DNA of 64,000 nucleotides from Calliopum simillimum (GCA_951812925.1 OX638371.1:78687697-78751696), one strand, 5' to 3'; positions 11,733 through 24,323 are shown, numbered from the stretch's first letter. Notes: a model not told the origin generated them from the sequence alone. Translations and numbers: made by a program.

Positions 11733-13233
11733 TGAATATGCATTTTCAAAAATCCAAAAAATAAATATCAAAAGATCCTCTTCAGGGTAAATATACGAGT
11801 ATAGTTTCAGAGAAAAAAAAAACACTAGCTTACAAAAAATTTTAAAAAAAATGTACAAGAAATGCAACTATTTTTTTTTTTTTTTTTGCACCCAGTTCTC
11901 TTAACTCGAAAATCACAAAAAGAATATTTTTTTCTTTTTTTGGGATGGGTTTTTGAGATATCAATTTATGAAATTTTTATTCCGATTTTTCGAAGGCGGG
12001 TTCTCTTTCTGAGTCATATCGTCAATCGTACTTAAAACCACTTTCATAATTTTCCAAGCGGATTAGTGATTGAAGTGTAATGGGTCAAAATATATGAGAA
12101 AAGTCGATTTTTTCAATCAATATAAAAATTGAAAATTCACTCAATAAATACGCAAAAATAAAAAAGAACTAACAAAAAATTTGCTCTTATCTGAAACATA
12201 TGAAACACATCTTTGACAAGATGCTAAAGTATATTTACAGAAAATCTATCAATAGACGGAGTATTGACCAATTAAGTAAAGCTACCAAAATTCAAATTTT
12301 ACAAAATTTTTTTATTTTTTTATTTGAAAAATCGAACGATTCATTTTTATTTTGATTAATTGGACCGTACCACAGTGCTGCGATAGAAGGCATTTGCGTA
12401 AAAAATTTTTGTTGAAATTTAAAATTTTTTTTATGCCATTCTACAGCAAATAGTCCAATTAAGAAATTCCCTGAAAATTATTGAAAACTAGTGTGATTTG
12501 TAAGTGTTACGGCTTGTTAAAGTCGAACTTTTTTTCGAAAAAAAAACATTTAAGAAAATTTGCTAATCGCAGAACTTTTTAAAAATAATTGCTGCTCCTA
12601 AACGTCAAAAGCAATTGTTATAAAATAAAACGCATACAAAAGCCTATGTACCCATTTATTTGCAATATTTTTTGTTTGCAAATTTTTTTAGCCAAATTAA
12701 AGTTATTTTAAAAAATATAAAAAAAAATTTTCAAATATTAAAAACCGGAAAATGCCAAATTTCTTTAGAGCAGGAAAAAAAAAGACGGGACATGCGAGCA
12801 TTGTCCTTAAACCTACAGATAGTACAGATTCCATATTTTAAGATAGGAAAAATTCACAACCCCGTTTTTCCCCGTTTACTTTAAATATTTATCTGAATAT
12901 CCCGTATTTACGTAAAAATCAATGATTTTATAAAATTTACACCACAAAATTTTTTTTAAATTTGATTTTTTTCTACAGCATACTTTTATATGTCAAAAAC
13001 ACTATGAACTATTAAAATTTTAATATGGTTTTTTACAGCCTAAAAGCTTGCTTAAACATTTTTTCGAGTTAATTTTCGCGGTTTTATTTATTTGAATATC
13101 TTTTTTTTTATTCATTGCATTTAAAAATTAATTGCATTTCTGAAAACAGCGTAAAAAAATGTATCAATATGGTAAATCTTATTGAAATCGAACCAAAACT
13201 GTGGAAATGCCGTTCCGTTGTATGGAGTGACAG
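11733..13233. other. AT-rich non-coding DNA, no gene seen
   Basis: Long A and T runs and short frames only. No transposase or RNA gene recognised. Confidence 0.45.
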
Positions 13234-13967
13234 CACTGTGCGTACATGGAAAAAAAAAGTACTTGCTACTTTATTTCTCATAAATTTTACTAGAATTTCA
13301 AGTCATAATAGTGACAACTCCCCATTGAAGTAAATTTCACCTTACTGTTTTAGTCAATTCAGAATGTAGGCTTGCTAGTAATTCTTTTGAAAAACTTGTC
13401 GTAATATTTACCCCACTGTACTATAAAGTTCAAACAGCAGAAAAAAAAACACAAAAAAAAACAAAATAAATAAAAAACCAACTGACCGCACTAAGGTACG
13501 AACCCTGGCCCGTCCGTGTGATAGGTGGATACATATCCTCCTGCGCTACTGGCGCATATGATGAAGAGATATAAAATTTGTAAATAAAGCAAATGTCCAT
13601 CTAAAAATAGAAATTGTTACATACTAAAATTATAAAAGTCGAAATGATTATATATTTTTTTTCTATGATTTCTACCTTACTCGAGTGGACTAAAAGTTAT
13701 GACACTCATTTTTCTGCGTAAAAAAAAATAATATACGTAATTTTTACTAGAATTATAACACAATTTTTGGCAGAAAGTATAATTTACTTTATATAAAGTC
13801 AAATGTAGGCAATTTGAAGTAGATATTACTTTCTTATTTAACTATATTTTATTCATAAATATTACTTTACGCACCCATCAAATAGTTCATATGTAAGGTA
13901 ATTTCTGTTTGAAATTTTATTAGCCGAATAGAGTAAAAATTATGATGCGTATTTTTTCCGTGTAGTT
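13234..13967. repeat. Repeat with ends resembling 'cacggaaaaaa'
   Basis: The left side (acatggaaaaaaaaagtact and onward to about 13330) recurs at 27900-27985, where it begins cacggagaaaaaaaaaagta. The right side ends attttttccgtgta, an approximate inverse of the left end. This suggests a DNA element with short terminal repeats; a tRNA-like sequence lies inside it. No open frame for a transposase is present. Confidence 0.5.
13480..13555 (-). repeat. tRNA-derived SINE-like head (pol III A and B boxes)
   Basis: On the - strand the 76-base unit starts GCGCCAGTAGCGCAGGAGG. It contains TAGCGCAGGAGG (13548-13537, a good A box, TRGCNNAGNNGG) and GGGTTCGTACC (13505-13495, close to the B box GGTTCGANNCC), at tRNA-like spacing. 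The acceptor-stem ends do not pair, so it is not a working tRNA. T-rich sequence follows directly, which could act as a pol III terminator. Best read as a tRNA-derived SINE or tRNA pseudogene. Confidence 0.6.
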
Positions 13968-16734
13968 ATTAAAAAAATAATTTTTAGTATCTTGCCAGAT
14001 TCCTCATATGAAGAACTGGTTGAAAAGACAAATAAATTGCCTTTCTAACAATGGGCTATTTGTTGGGATCGAATAAAAAATAGCTATCCTTTAGTGAACT
14101 AAATTTCGAATTTCATGCAAATTTCGATGATTTTCAGATTCTTTCTTTAACCCCGTTAATATTTTTTGCACCGAACAAATAAAAAAACTTAAAGGTTTAT
14201 TATTCTAGTCAATAAGATATTGGAAAATTTCGAGCCCTTACGGACCTAACTCTAATGAAATAGCACAGCTCTATTCTATATTTTGTGAATGAAACTACTA
14301 AATTAAAGTCTACTTAATTAACAGAACAAATATTTCAAAAGTTCATTCACTAATTCTAGAATAGAACTGCCATCTTTCATCCGAAGTTGGTCTCTATAGG
14401 CTGGAAATGTTTTTGACAGAAATAATAAAACTGGAACGTTTGAAAGGCGTAACAAAGGTCTTCTCTTTTCCAAAAATAAGTTTTCTAGTAGCGCAGCTTA
14501 ATGCTTCTTCTACTCACTTTTAAAGATCCACATTGTGTTCAAAAATAAATTTTAAATTCTTAAAAACTGATTCACAAAACAATTTTAAGTAATTTTTAAG
14601 CCTTATTATATGTTGCAATGTGTTAAACAATGTCTTAGAGCAACAAATCGATACGTTTAATTCAAAAAAGTCATCAAATGAAATCTATTAATAAAATTGC
14701 CTAAAATCCATAAACCAACTCATTAATAACTACCAACAAAAGAAACATTTAAGCCCTTGTAATGATTTTTTTTAATTGCTAACATATCGGCGTATTAAAT
14801 TGCTTAACTCTTGCTAACATTTACTATGAGACGAATACCTACCATCCAACTAGGGAAAAAGTCCATTATTTCCAAATTATTATTTAGTATTATGACTTAA
14901 TTTTGCAATTCTTTGGTTGCTACCGAGATTATTACTTCATCAAAGAGATGCGCCGATGAAAATAATTTTTTCCAGTTCATCAATTTAATACAAAATTTAA
15001 CAACAACAGATAACAGTGTGGCAAAAAAATTTAGTGAAGCAAAAAGTGCACAACCAAAAAAAAAAGCACAAAAGTGTTGCAAATTGTTAGAGCATTACCA
15101 CAAAAGTAAAGAGTAGGAATAACTTAAATTCGCTTAGGAAAAAAAAAACAAATTGTCAACCATCACGATTGTTATATGAAACCATTTGCAGTGTAATTTG
15201 CGATGTAATAACAATCACAGAAAGTGATAAGTTGTCATGATGACTGGTAGACAAATGTGTCCATTTGGAATTTTTTGGTTTTTTTCTTTTTTTCGAGTTA
15301 GGTATGCGAAAGTGTTAAAAGTGTATTTTTAATTACTGCAGAAATATAATGGTTTGTATGACGATCAAATAAAGAAGTCTCACTTTTATCTTTAAAGATT
15401 TTTTGATGACGATGTTGATGCTCAATATTGCAATCACAGAGATATGCAAAGTGCTGTCTTCGCATTGATAAAATTCGATGTTTAAATTTAAAAACAACAT
15501 ATACAAGGTTTTGCACGTCGAAATCATAATTTTATATCTTTGATCTTCATTATATTTAATTTTCTCTTTGGAATTTTTCGATATTTTTCAAAATTGTATT
15601 TTGAAGCGGACAAATTTCTTTAAAAATAATTATATTACAACAAAATTATGGTTAAAAGGGTTTTTGAGGTCGCTGATATCGAATTAAGTATTATCTTTTT
15701 TATAAACAAAATGGCAGATCCAAAATGGCGGACAATTTTCTTAAAAATTGATTATATCACAACAAAATTGTGACGAAGGGGGTTTTTAACTCCTTGAGAC
15801 CGATGGGGTCACATAGCACCCCAAGCATTTTTTGATACATCACTGTTTTAATTAAAATTAGTATCAATGAATACTCAAATGCTATTTGTTAATTGTTTGG
15901 CAAAATACAGAACGGTTTTATAGCTATGACCAAAAATGGTAAAATTTTTTGGCATTTTTGTGATTTTGAGGCCCAAAACCCAATTTTTTCGGGCTAGTTT
16001 TTTGAACACTTTCTTCGTTGAAGATAGGAAAACAAAATCTCAAACGGTTTACGACTTATAGCCGTGGCAACTTTGAAAAAGCAGTTTTTAAGCAATTTTT
16101 ATAGGATGTACGCCATATGTCTGAATATTGCGTTTTCTGCACTTTAAATCAAGGATAACTCTGATCTCAGACGTGATAGGAAAAAACGGTTGCCAGATTC
16201 GGAATCAAGCAATTGGTCAAAAAAGTTATCGAGATCAAATTCAGAAATAGAAAAAAATAACACAAGTTTACAAAAAAAATTACAAAAAGAGATGTTCAAT
16301 AAATGGCACTATTTGTTTCTGATGCACATTGGTTCTCTTAACTCGAAAATCCAAAAAAAAAAATTTTATCGAGTTTTAATATGAAGAGTTGTTAAAACTT
16401 CTACAAAAATGAACTTGGCGCTGCTATAGCTTAGCCAATTTTAATGAGATTTTAATTAGTGTTACATTTTTTGGAAACGTTATGAATTTTTCTTTAAAAT
16501 GTTGTAAAAATAAATTCGATCAAAATTTTGTTTCTCGAAATATATTCTTAAAAATGGAGGTATAATCTCAAAAATTGAAATTTTCGAAAATCTCGAGAGC
16601 GGTCCCTAAGAAAAAAAAAATTAATTCGATTTTTGAACTCAGCGACCTCAAATTAGTTTGGAAAATATGGTTTGCAAAATGTTGCATTTTAGCTGTTGTC
16701 TAGTGTTATATTTACTTCCTCCTTCAAAATATCC
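13968..16734. other. Non-coding DNA, no gene seen
   Basis: Short frames only (for example 14913-15116 and 16190-16384) with Lys/Asn-rich translations typical of AT-rich DNA. Positions 15655-15790 contain two similar half-units (acaacaaaattatggttaaa and acaacaaaattgtgacgaag), a small internal duplication. Confidence 0.45.
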
Positions 16735-17645
16735 CTAGACTAAGAAAAAATTGCGCCTGGAGGGGGGGGCCTAAAATGTACCCCTAAAGAGTTATAAGGT
16801 TAAAACTGATTTTCTGACTTGTTTCTGAAAAAAAATTTTCTTGGATCACCCTAACGTTTTAGAGAAACATTTCTATGGCGAAGTTTTAGCTAATTGTAAG
16901 TACTTTCAGATAGTGTATATGATGTATAGGGTTTAAAAGAATTTCGCAATGTTCCGGACCTTTAAAGTTGATATTTAAATTTTGTTTCCCCATTTTTTGA
17001 CTTTGGTGGCCATTTTAGTATGGAAAAGATCCTATTAACATATCTTTTTATATTTTTTTTTTAAACTCGCGTTAAATTTTCTTCAATTCGGTAGTACATT
17101 TGTCACACCAATTTTTTAATTTGAGGTCGGAAAAAATACTTTTCTATGTAACACACGGGCTACTCGCATGTGTTGCGCAGCATAAGATATGCGCGCTGTC
17201 CTTTATCTAGCGGAGCCTTCAAACGGATTCTTCTTGGAAAGTATTTTTTCCGACCTCGAATTAAAAAATTGGTATGACAAATGTATTACCGAACTATAGG
17301 AAATTTAACGAGGATCGAAAAAAAAATTACAAAAGGATATATTAATAGGACCTTTTTCATACCAAAATGGCCGCCAAAGCCAAAAAATAGGAAAAAAAAC
17401 TGAAATATCAACTTTAAAGGTCCAGAACTTTGCAAAATTCTTTTAAACTCTCTAGACCATATACATTTTCTGAAAGCTCTTACAATTAGCTAAAACTTCA
17501 CCATAAAAATGTTTTTTCTAAAACGTTAAGCTGATCCAAGAAAATTTTTTTTCTGAAACATGTCAGAAAATTAGTTTTAACCCTATAACTCCTCAGGGGT
17601 ACATTTTAGACCGCCCCTCCGGGCGAAATTTTTTTTTAGCTAAGG
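16735..17645. mobile_element. Large palindrome, arms about 410 bp
   Basis: The left arm runs from agactaagaaaaaattgcgc to about 17144; the right arm runs from about 17236 to 17645 and is its reverse complement with scattered mismatches and small indels. Diagnostic pairs are ctaaaatgtacccct (left) with aggggtacattttag (right), and aaaatactttt with its complement around the spacer. The spacer (about 17145-17235) is locally GC-richer, with tgcgcagcataagatatgcg. No transposase is encoded; a non-autonomous foldback-type element is likely. Confidence 0.8.
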
Positions 17646-18446
17646 CCTCTTCTATCACCTCCCAGAAGCTTCGTTACCTTATGCAATATACCCTGTATAA
17701 AAGATCAAAGCAACATATGCACAAAAAGTAGCCGCTATTTAACTCACTACTGACAGCGCACTGTTAGATGCGCATAGTTGCCACACTTATTTTACACTGG
17801 TGTTTTTTTTTTTCTGTTTCACTTGATTTCATGAAGAAAGAAAAAAGGAATCTCTTTGTTACCAACCAATTGCCGGCAACTGTTGCCAGCCATAGCTGTT
17901 AAAACCCGGTAGCAAATTGCTATAAAATTACGATTTATTACCCATGGCACAAAAAAAAAACTCTGCAAAAACACAACAAAAGAAAATCTAAAGAGAAAAA
18001 AGTTACTTACGGAGAGCCGAAAGCAACCAGGCGCACAAAAATATTTTCGCGTTGAATGGCAAATGCGTTGCCAATGGGTTGGAATACAAGAAGTGAACTA
18101 AAGCAATGACAACAACAACAGCAACAACAACTGTAATAACAATGATATTTCAAACACCTCTTTGATTGCTGTTGTATCTGTGTATGTGTCTGCGACTGCA
18201 CCAATATTGTGGTCATTAATTAATAATTTATTTGCAACAACAGCAATAACGCCAACTACACAGTACAACAACAATTACGATCGCAATTGGGTGATTTATT
18301 AGAGCGCACCACAATCAATAGATAGGTACAACCAAGTTGTTGACCACTTGTTTTATAGTTGTTGTTGTTGTCGTTATTTTCTTTTAGTTTGTTATGAAAG
18401 TAATAGCAAAATTATTGCAATTTGTAGATTTATACCTTTGCATTTA
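17646..18446. other. Non-coding DNA with CAA/CAG triplet runs
   Basis: Runs of caacaacaacagcaacaaca are at about 18108-18130, with shorter ones at 18232-18275 and gttgttgttgttg near 18358-18371. No gene seen. Confidence 0.5.
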
Positions 18447-19359
18447 CAGTCTGTTAAATAAGAGCGTGGTCACGATTACTCGCGATCGGTAAAGTATAAT
18501 GCTGTAATTTTTTTTTCTCACACAGAGGGCAGTATTGTCCTTCATGCTTCGTGAAAGTGAATCAGCTGACCACTCTTTTCAATGCGTTCTCAGCATTTTT
18601 CCAAAATGAGTACCGCGTACGCGTCGCGCTTTGAAGCCGTTTTTTTGTGTTTGCACCCCAAAGGTCCCAAAATGACCCAAGCGGCGGCTGCGAAGTATAT
18701 GCAAAAGTCGAAACAGTTTGTGAGTAAGTGGGTGAATCGCTTCAAAGAAGAAAAAAATGTCGATGACTTTCCAAATCGCGGGTCTGTCGGTGTAGTGACG
18801 GAAAAACAGGAAAAACTGATCTGTGCTCTATTTTCGAAAAATCCAATATTAACTTTGCGTGAAGGTGCTTCGAAATTGTCCCAAAAAGGTTTGAATATCT
18901 CCCACGGAACTATTCGTAATCATTTGATTGCAAATAGTGTGAAATACCGAAGTACTTTGCAAAAACCGATGCTCAGTGAAAAACATGTCCAAAAACGTCT
19001 TGAATAGGCCAAAGACAATTTGGATCGTGACTGGGGCAACGTTATCTTCACTGATGAATCCTCTTTTTGGGCCTTTTCTATCATCAGGCATGCCTGGAAA
19101 AACCGACCCTGCAACTTGAAACAGCTGGTTCGACGCATTCACAAAATTTGGAGGTCGTTTTCAGAAGAGTATGCGCAAAATCTTGTTCAAAGTATGTCGC
19201 GAAGATGTCAAGCTATAATTGATGCTGGGGGTGATTGGACCTGCTATTAATGTATTTGCATTGAAGTTTTCGATCAAATAAATCAATATTAAAAAGAATT
19301 TTCGCAATGGGTATTTTCATTTTCTCACAACAATGACCACGCTCTTATTTAACAGACTG
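18447..19359 (+). mobile_element. Internally deleted Tc1/mariner element with perfect 26-bp ends
   Basis: The ends are CAGTCTGTTAAATAAGAG... at 18447 and its exact reverse complement ending at 19359; 26 bp match perfectly. TA flanks both sides (18445-18446 and 19360-19361). The 913-bp body carries a + strand transposase gene that has lost its middle-to-C-terminal catalytic part. Perfect ends suggest it could still be mobilised in trans if a related transposase exists. Confidence 0.9.
18606..19250 (+). pseudogene. Tc1/mariner transposase pseudogene
   Basis: The N-terminal half reads MSTAYASRFEAVFLCLHPKG, then a helix-turn-helix region with QAAAAKYMQKSKQFVSKWV. A second helix region includes LSQKGLNISHGTIRNHL. 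A TAG stop at 19006-19008 interrupts the frame right before AKDNLDRDWGNVIFTDESSFW, whose FTDE holds the first catalytic Asp. After about 19135 the frame passes quickly to the family's last residues (NLVQSMSRRCQAIIDAGGDW), so the second Asp and the last acidic residue are deleted. Non-functional. Confidence 0.85.
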
Positions 19360-19599
19360 TATGAAATAAAGATTGTACGTTTTGTTTTTTTTTGTAGGTC
19401 AGAATTGTTAGATAAGTTGAAATGGGTATATAATTTTGTAGAAAACAAAAGTGCAAAGGAAAAAGTTGGCACTTTTTAAATTTGCCAAATTAGTTTCCAA
19501 TTATATCGATGTGTGATTCTCTTAAGGCCAACAATTTGTATTTTATTTAGATATTTCGCTTCTAAAAGCCTTTGGTTCTTGACAAATTTAGCTTCAAAA

Positions 19600-20100
19600 T
19601 CAGGGGCGTGGATAGGATTTTTTCAAGTGGGGCGACAAATTCTTGTCTACGTATTAAAAACACAAAATAAAAGTTACTGATATGTACGTCTCTTCGCAAG
19701 GTAATTACGGATTTCCATAAACTAGAGTTTACCTTGTTGCAGAAATTCGACCATTTTAATTTGACTTTAAAAAGACCAACCAACGGTTAACTTAAGCAAA
19801 CAAATTCTCATCGAAACCATTTTCTCTTTAGGGACGTGCCACCGCCCACTTAAAACATTCTAGTCATATAATCGTTCCTAAGTGTTAACCCTATCTACAT
19901 ACCAAATTTCATAAAAATCAATGCAGTGGCTTAACCGTGAGAGCGTTTTTTCCATTTAGAGGCGTGGCACCGCCCACTTAAAAAAAATCCTGTGCACTGT
20001 TTCCCCTCACAACCTTTCCAAAAAAAAAAATCAAGCGAATATGACGAGTTTTAGGCATAGAAAAAGGGACTGAACCGATTTCGCTTGCCTATTTATATAT
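19600..20100. repeat. Dispersed repeat with 'gtggcaccgcccact' boxes
   Basis: Two half-units carry cgtgccaccgcccacttaaa (about 19835) and cgtggcaccgcccacttaaa (about 19963), with accaaatttcataaaaatc between. This style of repeated tail is common in fly genomes; no open frame. Exact element class not assigned. Confidence 0.5.
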
Positions 20101-20640
20101 AGACTAGTTGCCCCGGAGCGACTTCGTTCGCCCGTTCCCGATACCCTTTAAAGATGTATGTACCTAATCTCATACATATCTGTCAAAAAGCTTCAGAAGG
20201 TCTTTTTTTATATCGCTGTATTGGACATTTTTCCAGCGAATGTTATTTGTCTCGGTGCCAGATTTTTTTAATACTCCGGGCGATTCCGAAGGTATATCAA
20301 ATAAGAGTTTGTTCTGGAATTCCATCTGATAGCATGTCTTCGAAAGCAAAAAATCATGCAAATCAGATAACTGATTTTTGAATTATGTGATTTTCAAAGA
20401 TTCCGGACGAAGCCGAGAGTATTTCAAAGTAAAATGTACCTTGCAATCCAAAATATCTATAAAGGAAAGAAAAAATCATGCAAAACCCATAAATGGCTCT
20501 CAAGTTATGGAGACACAGACAGACAGACGTTGTATTTTATATAGTATTACTAGCTTTTACCCGCGACTTCTTCTGCGCAGTATTAGTACTTCGAATAGCC
20601 TATTTTTTAATTTATCATTTAAATAATTAAAAAAATTTGA
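20101..20640. repeat. Dispersed repeat with 'acttcgttcgcccg' and 'acccgcgacttcttctgcgc'
   Basis: Starts ctagttgccccggagcgact. It carries two aaatcatgcaaa half-units (about 20350 and 20476) and a gacagacagac run, and ends at tttacccgcgacttcttctg. Such segments resemble transposon-derived dispersed repeats of insects; I cannot name the class. The short frames in it are not genes. Confidence 0.5.
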
Positions 20641-21334
20641 AGTGAAACGGTACTATTTACTATACATACATTTATATCAAAATGTAAGTAAATAAGTATT
20701 TATTTAAGGACTATCCCAGAAAACATTACATCAATGAAAAATTCTCAATGAATTTTTATTTTTATTTTTTGACTTTTCTGTATCGAAGAAGAGCACAGCA
20801 GATGGAGGTAATACATAAGTGGTCCTTTATTCCCCTAACTTTTCAAAAATATTAAACGCTCACAAAATGTTAAGGCTTACAGTTCAGTACGCGATATCAA
20901 ATATATCTGCAAATATACCTATTAATTAAGGTGAATCTGAATTTATTTTATTTTTATCACGTTAGGATTTTGAGATATTCCAAGTTTTATAACCTCAAAA
21001 ATAACAAAGAATCTTGTGTTTTATGTTTTATATTTTTGACAAAGTAAGCCACTGTTGACAGCTCAGCTGTTCATTGTAACGCAGCTTCTCAAATTTGAGA
21101 GAGTGAGTCTGCGACAAATGTGAAAACACAGAAGAAAACACCAACAAAACAAAAGTGATCGTCACTTCATAGCAAAAATTGTACACTCAAAAATCTATCT
21201 ATCTCTGTATATCCTTTTCTACCTCCCATCTATTTTCACTCAAACATCAATTTTCTCTCTAAAATTTGCCGATCACTGATCTATGTCATCTATGTAAGTC
21301 AATGAGATTATACGTAATTGAGAAATTATTAACT

Positions 21335-21880
21335 CCCCATACAAACTTCCATCCCCCTGTTCTCCCCTTTTAGTGTGATTTTAGGGGCAGAAACTATCCT
21401 ATATCCTTCCTAGTATCTTACTATCTCCATACCAAATTTCATCTAAATTGGTTCAGCGGTTATTGATTCCCCATACAAACTTCCGTCCTCCTGTTCACCC
21501 TCTTTAAGGATGATTTTAGGGGTACAAACTATCGTATATCCTTCCTAGGGTCTCTTACTATCTCTATACTAAATTTCATTTAAATTGGTTGAGCGCTTAT
21601 TGATTCCCCATGCAAACTTCCGTCCTACTGTTCACCCATTTAAGGATGATTTAAGGGGTAGAAACTATCCTATGTCCTTCCTAGTATCTCTTACTATCTC
21701 CATACCAAATTTCATCTAAATTGGTTCAAAGGTTACTGATTCCCCATACAAACTTCCGTCCTCCTGTTCACCCATTTAAGGATGATTTTAGGGGTAGAAA
21801 CTATCCTATGTCCTTCCTAGGGTTTCTTACCATCTCCATACCAAATTTCATCTAAATTGGTTGAGCGGTTTAAAGGTAAC
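21335..21880 (+). repeat. Tandem repeat, four copies of about 136 bp
   Basis: The anchor ccccatacaaacttcc (or a one-base variant) occurs at 21335, 21469, 21606 and 21742, giving periods of 134, 137 and 136 bp. Each unit contains taggggtagaaactatccta, ccttcctag, tctccataccaaatttcat and aaattggttgagcggtta-like stretches. The last copy runs into acaaacagacaaagttactt. Units are highly alike, so the array expanded recently or is being homogenised. Confidence 0.85.
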
Positions 21881-22739
21881 AAACAAACAGACAAAGTTAC
21901 TTTCGCATTTAAAATATTAGTATAGAAGTATAGATAGATGATACGGTCCTGGTTTTAATACTCCAAAATCAATATAGGATTCATAACTTTATAATATTCC
22001 ACATCTCAGAGGTTAACTATTGACTAGAATATGATTTGTGGACTAACTCAAACATCTATTTTTAAAAGAAGACCCGATAAAAGTTAGAGCATTTTCAAAA
22101 GAAAGGGTCGTATTTTTCGATTCGAGAATTTCAAATTTAAAGTTAAATAAAACTAGAATTCATTGAGGCAAGCACGGAGACTAGAGTTTAATTTTTCTAA
22201 TGAATCTCCAATCCTTTTTTAAACGTTTGTGTGTAGTTCTTTAATCATATTCTTCGAATCAAAAATTATTATATTATATTATCTTATGAAGATATCGAAA
22301 TTTTATATTACTTTAAAGGCGACTCAATAAATCGAAATGAGTGTGAAAGTAGAGTAGCTGTCTGGTTTCTTAAGCTTTTGGCATCACAAATAAAAGAATC
22401 TGATCTTAGTGGGCCCATAGATTGACATCTCGTTCAGCATAACCTTACCTTTCGGCACTATCCGTCTTTCTCGTGTTCTTCGGTTTTATCAGCTACTTTA
22501 ACAATTTTACTGAATTTTTTTTATGAATATTTCTGAATTAATTTTTTCCTTGTTTTCTTAAGCATTTTTACAAGTTTTCAATTCATCCTATCCTTATCAA
22601 TTCTTAAAATTTTTTCCATTTGTTCTATTCGGGAAAAAAACCGTAATTTTGACCAAAAAAGCAACAAAAAAAAAATCTTTTTCCTCGGTGTGAAATTTGT
22701 TGGATTGTCTCAAAAAACACTTTCAGCATGGAATTTTGA

Positions 22740-23100
22740 AACTAATGCTTATTTGGGAGGTGCCACGCCCTCTTCTCCGAATTCACCTAGTTTTTGCTCA
22801 GAGCTTGCGCCAACAATTCCTATTATTTATGTGTATTTTGGTTGCATTCTCGTGAAAAATACTCCTAAAGTTGCATTTTGATTATAGTTTTTGTATGGGC
22901 GGTAGGCGTGTCCGTTGACCGATTTCGCTCAATGTATTTCCACGCACAGACAGCCAGCCAGCCAAACAGACGGACATGGCTGTAACGACTCAGGAGGTGA
23001 TGCTGATCAAGATTATATACACTTTTTCATACCAGCCACGCCTCCTTCTCTGCGTTACGAACGGAAGGACAAAGTGAATATACTCCGGGTGTAGGGTATA
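22740..23100 (+). repeat. Dispersed repeat ending 'gtgtagggtataaaa'
   Basis: Contains gaggtgccacgccctcttct, a gacagccagccagccaaaca run, gacggacatggctgtaacga and gtgatgctgatcaagattat. This block is typical of widely dispersed fly repeats. No coding sequence. A related opening (ggtgccacgccctttttt...attttggttg) lies at 32430-32525. Confidence 0.6.
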
Positions 23101-24059
23101 AAAATTAGATCCAAATTGATCAAAACTTGAGGACAAAAAATTTTTTCAGTAATTGTATGAGTTAGTTTAATAACAATGTTTTAAGAAAGTTTTATGAAAC
23201 TTTCTAATGCCAAGAACAAGCATTGTAAAACAATTTTGAGCCCTTCAGGGCTCTTGTGTCCTTAGATAATAATTCAACGACTACAGTTACTTATGTATAA
23301 TACCGTTAAAAGTCAAATATGACATTTTTTCCATTTAAAATTAGATCGACCTGATAATTTTCTTACTTCTGGTATTAGATTAATTGATGTCACGTACTCC
23401 TATATTCTTTTATACTTATTATTTCACCACACCTCTTTATGGCGAACCCCATCTGATAGAGAAGGTAACTTAAGGAATAACCATTGTTACGTATGCACTT
23501 GCAATAAAGTCATGGCAAAGCCGCCGCTACTTATTTCTTCTCCTTTTTATATAAAAACAATTAGCTAAAAATTTAAAAAGAAAAAAAAAAATTTGACACG
23601 AAAACTGGCTTTAACTGTCAATTTAATGAAATACCAAGACAGCAAAACAACAATTTCTTTGGGTGTTAAACCAAATTGAGTTCATCTAATAAATTTAACG
23701 CATTTTTTTATTGGCCAACAATTACCAACGTAATTAAAATTTCTTAAAATAATTGTTAAAGATGCGGTTTTGAACGTGAATTCATCCAACTTAATGAACA
23801 GATAAAAAAAATAAACAGACCAAAGAAAAATATACTGACTCTTATTGCGTAGACAGCGAGTCGTAAACGAGCAATTGAAGTCAAACTAAACTGGTCACAT
23901 TCTTATGTGTTCCGACTTGTGAGTGAAAATTAAGTGAAGTGAGCGAAATGTAGGAAATATTTTGCAATTTGCTTAAACTTGAATTTTCTACATCATTACA
24001 CGTAATTTAATTTGATGAAAAAATGTTGTACTAAAAAATGTTTCTATTTCTCATTACAG
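23101..24059. other. Upstream intron end, no gene seen
   Basis: AT-rich sequence leading into the acceptor tttctcattacag at 24047-24059. I could not identify an upstream exon of the + strand gene here. Confidence 0.5.
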
Positions 24060-24323
24060 GATTGTGAGCTGTCTGATGTTGACGACGACGGTAATGATGT
24101 TGATGATGATGATGATGACGCAGACATACAAGCAGAACTAACGCAGATTTCAAGTAATGATTATGATCAGCAGCAACAACAGCAAATACAGCAACAACAA
24201 CAGCATCATCATCATCAGCAGCAGCGTCCAACATTTGATTTGCATCATCATGAGGACACTGTGAATGTGGAAGCGGTGCTGCTTCAAAATCAAGTAGATA
24301 CGCTGCAGTGGCAATTGAAGCAA
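24060..24323 (+). CDS. Exon of unrecognised + strand gene: acidic, polyQ/H, coiled coil
   Basis: Acceptor tttctcattacag before 24060; donor GTGAGT at 24324. The 264 bp are 88 codons, phase 0 at both ends, starting DCELSDVDDDG and ending VDTLQWQLKQ. The CAG/CAA and CAT repeats (about 24169-24230) could vary in length between individuals. Confidence 0.75.

Noticed and set aside
13480..13555. Functional tRNA gene on the - strand
   Set aside because: A and B boxes are present, but the 5' and 3' ends do not pair into an acceptor stem and no clean anticodon arm is seen.
20154..20626. Frames of 75-82 codons on both strands
   Set aside because: They lie inside a dispersed repeat that has half-unit duplications; open on both strands and without domain character.
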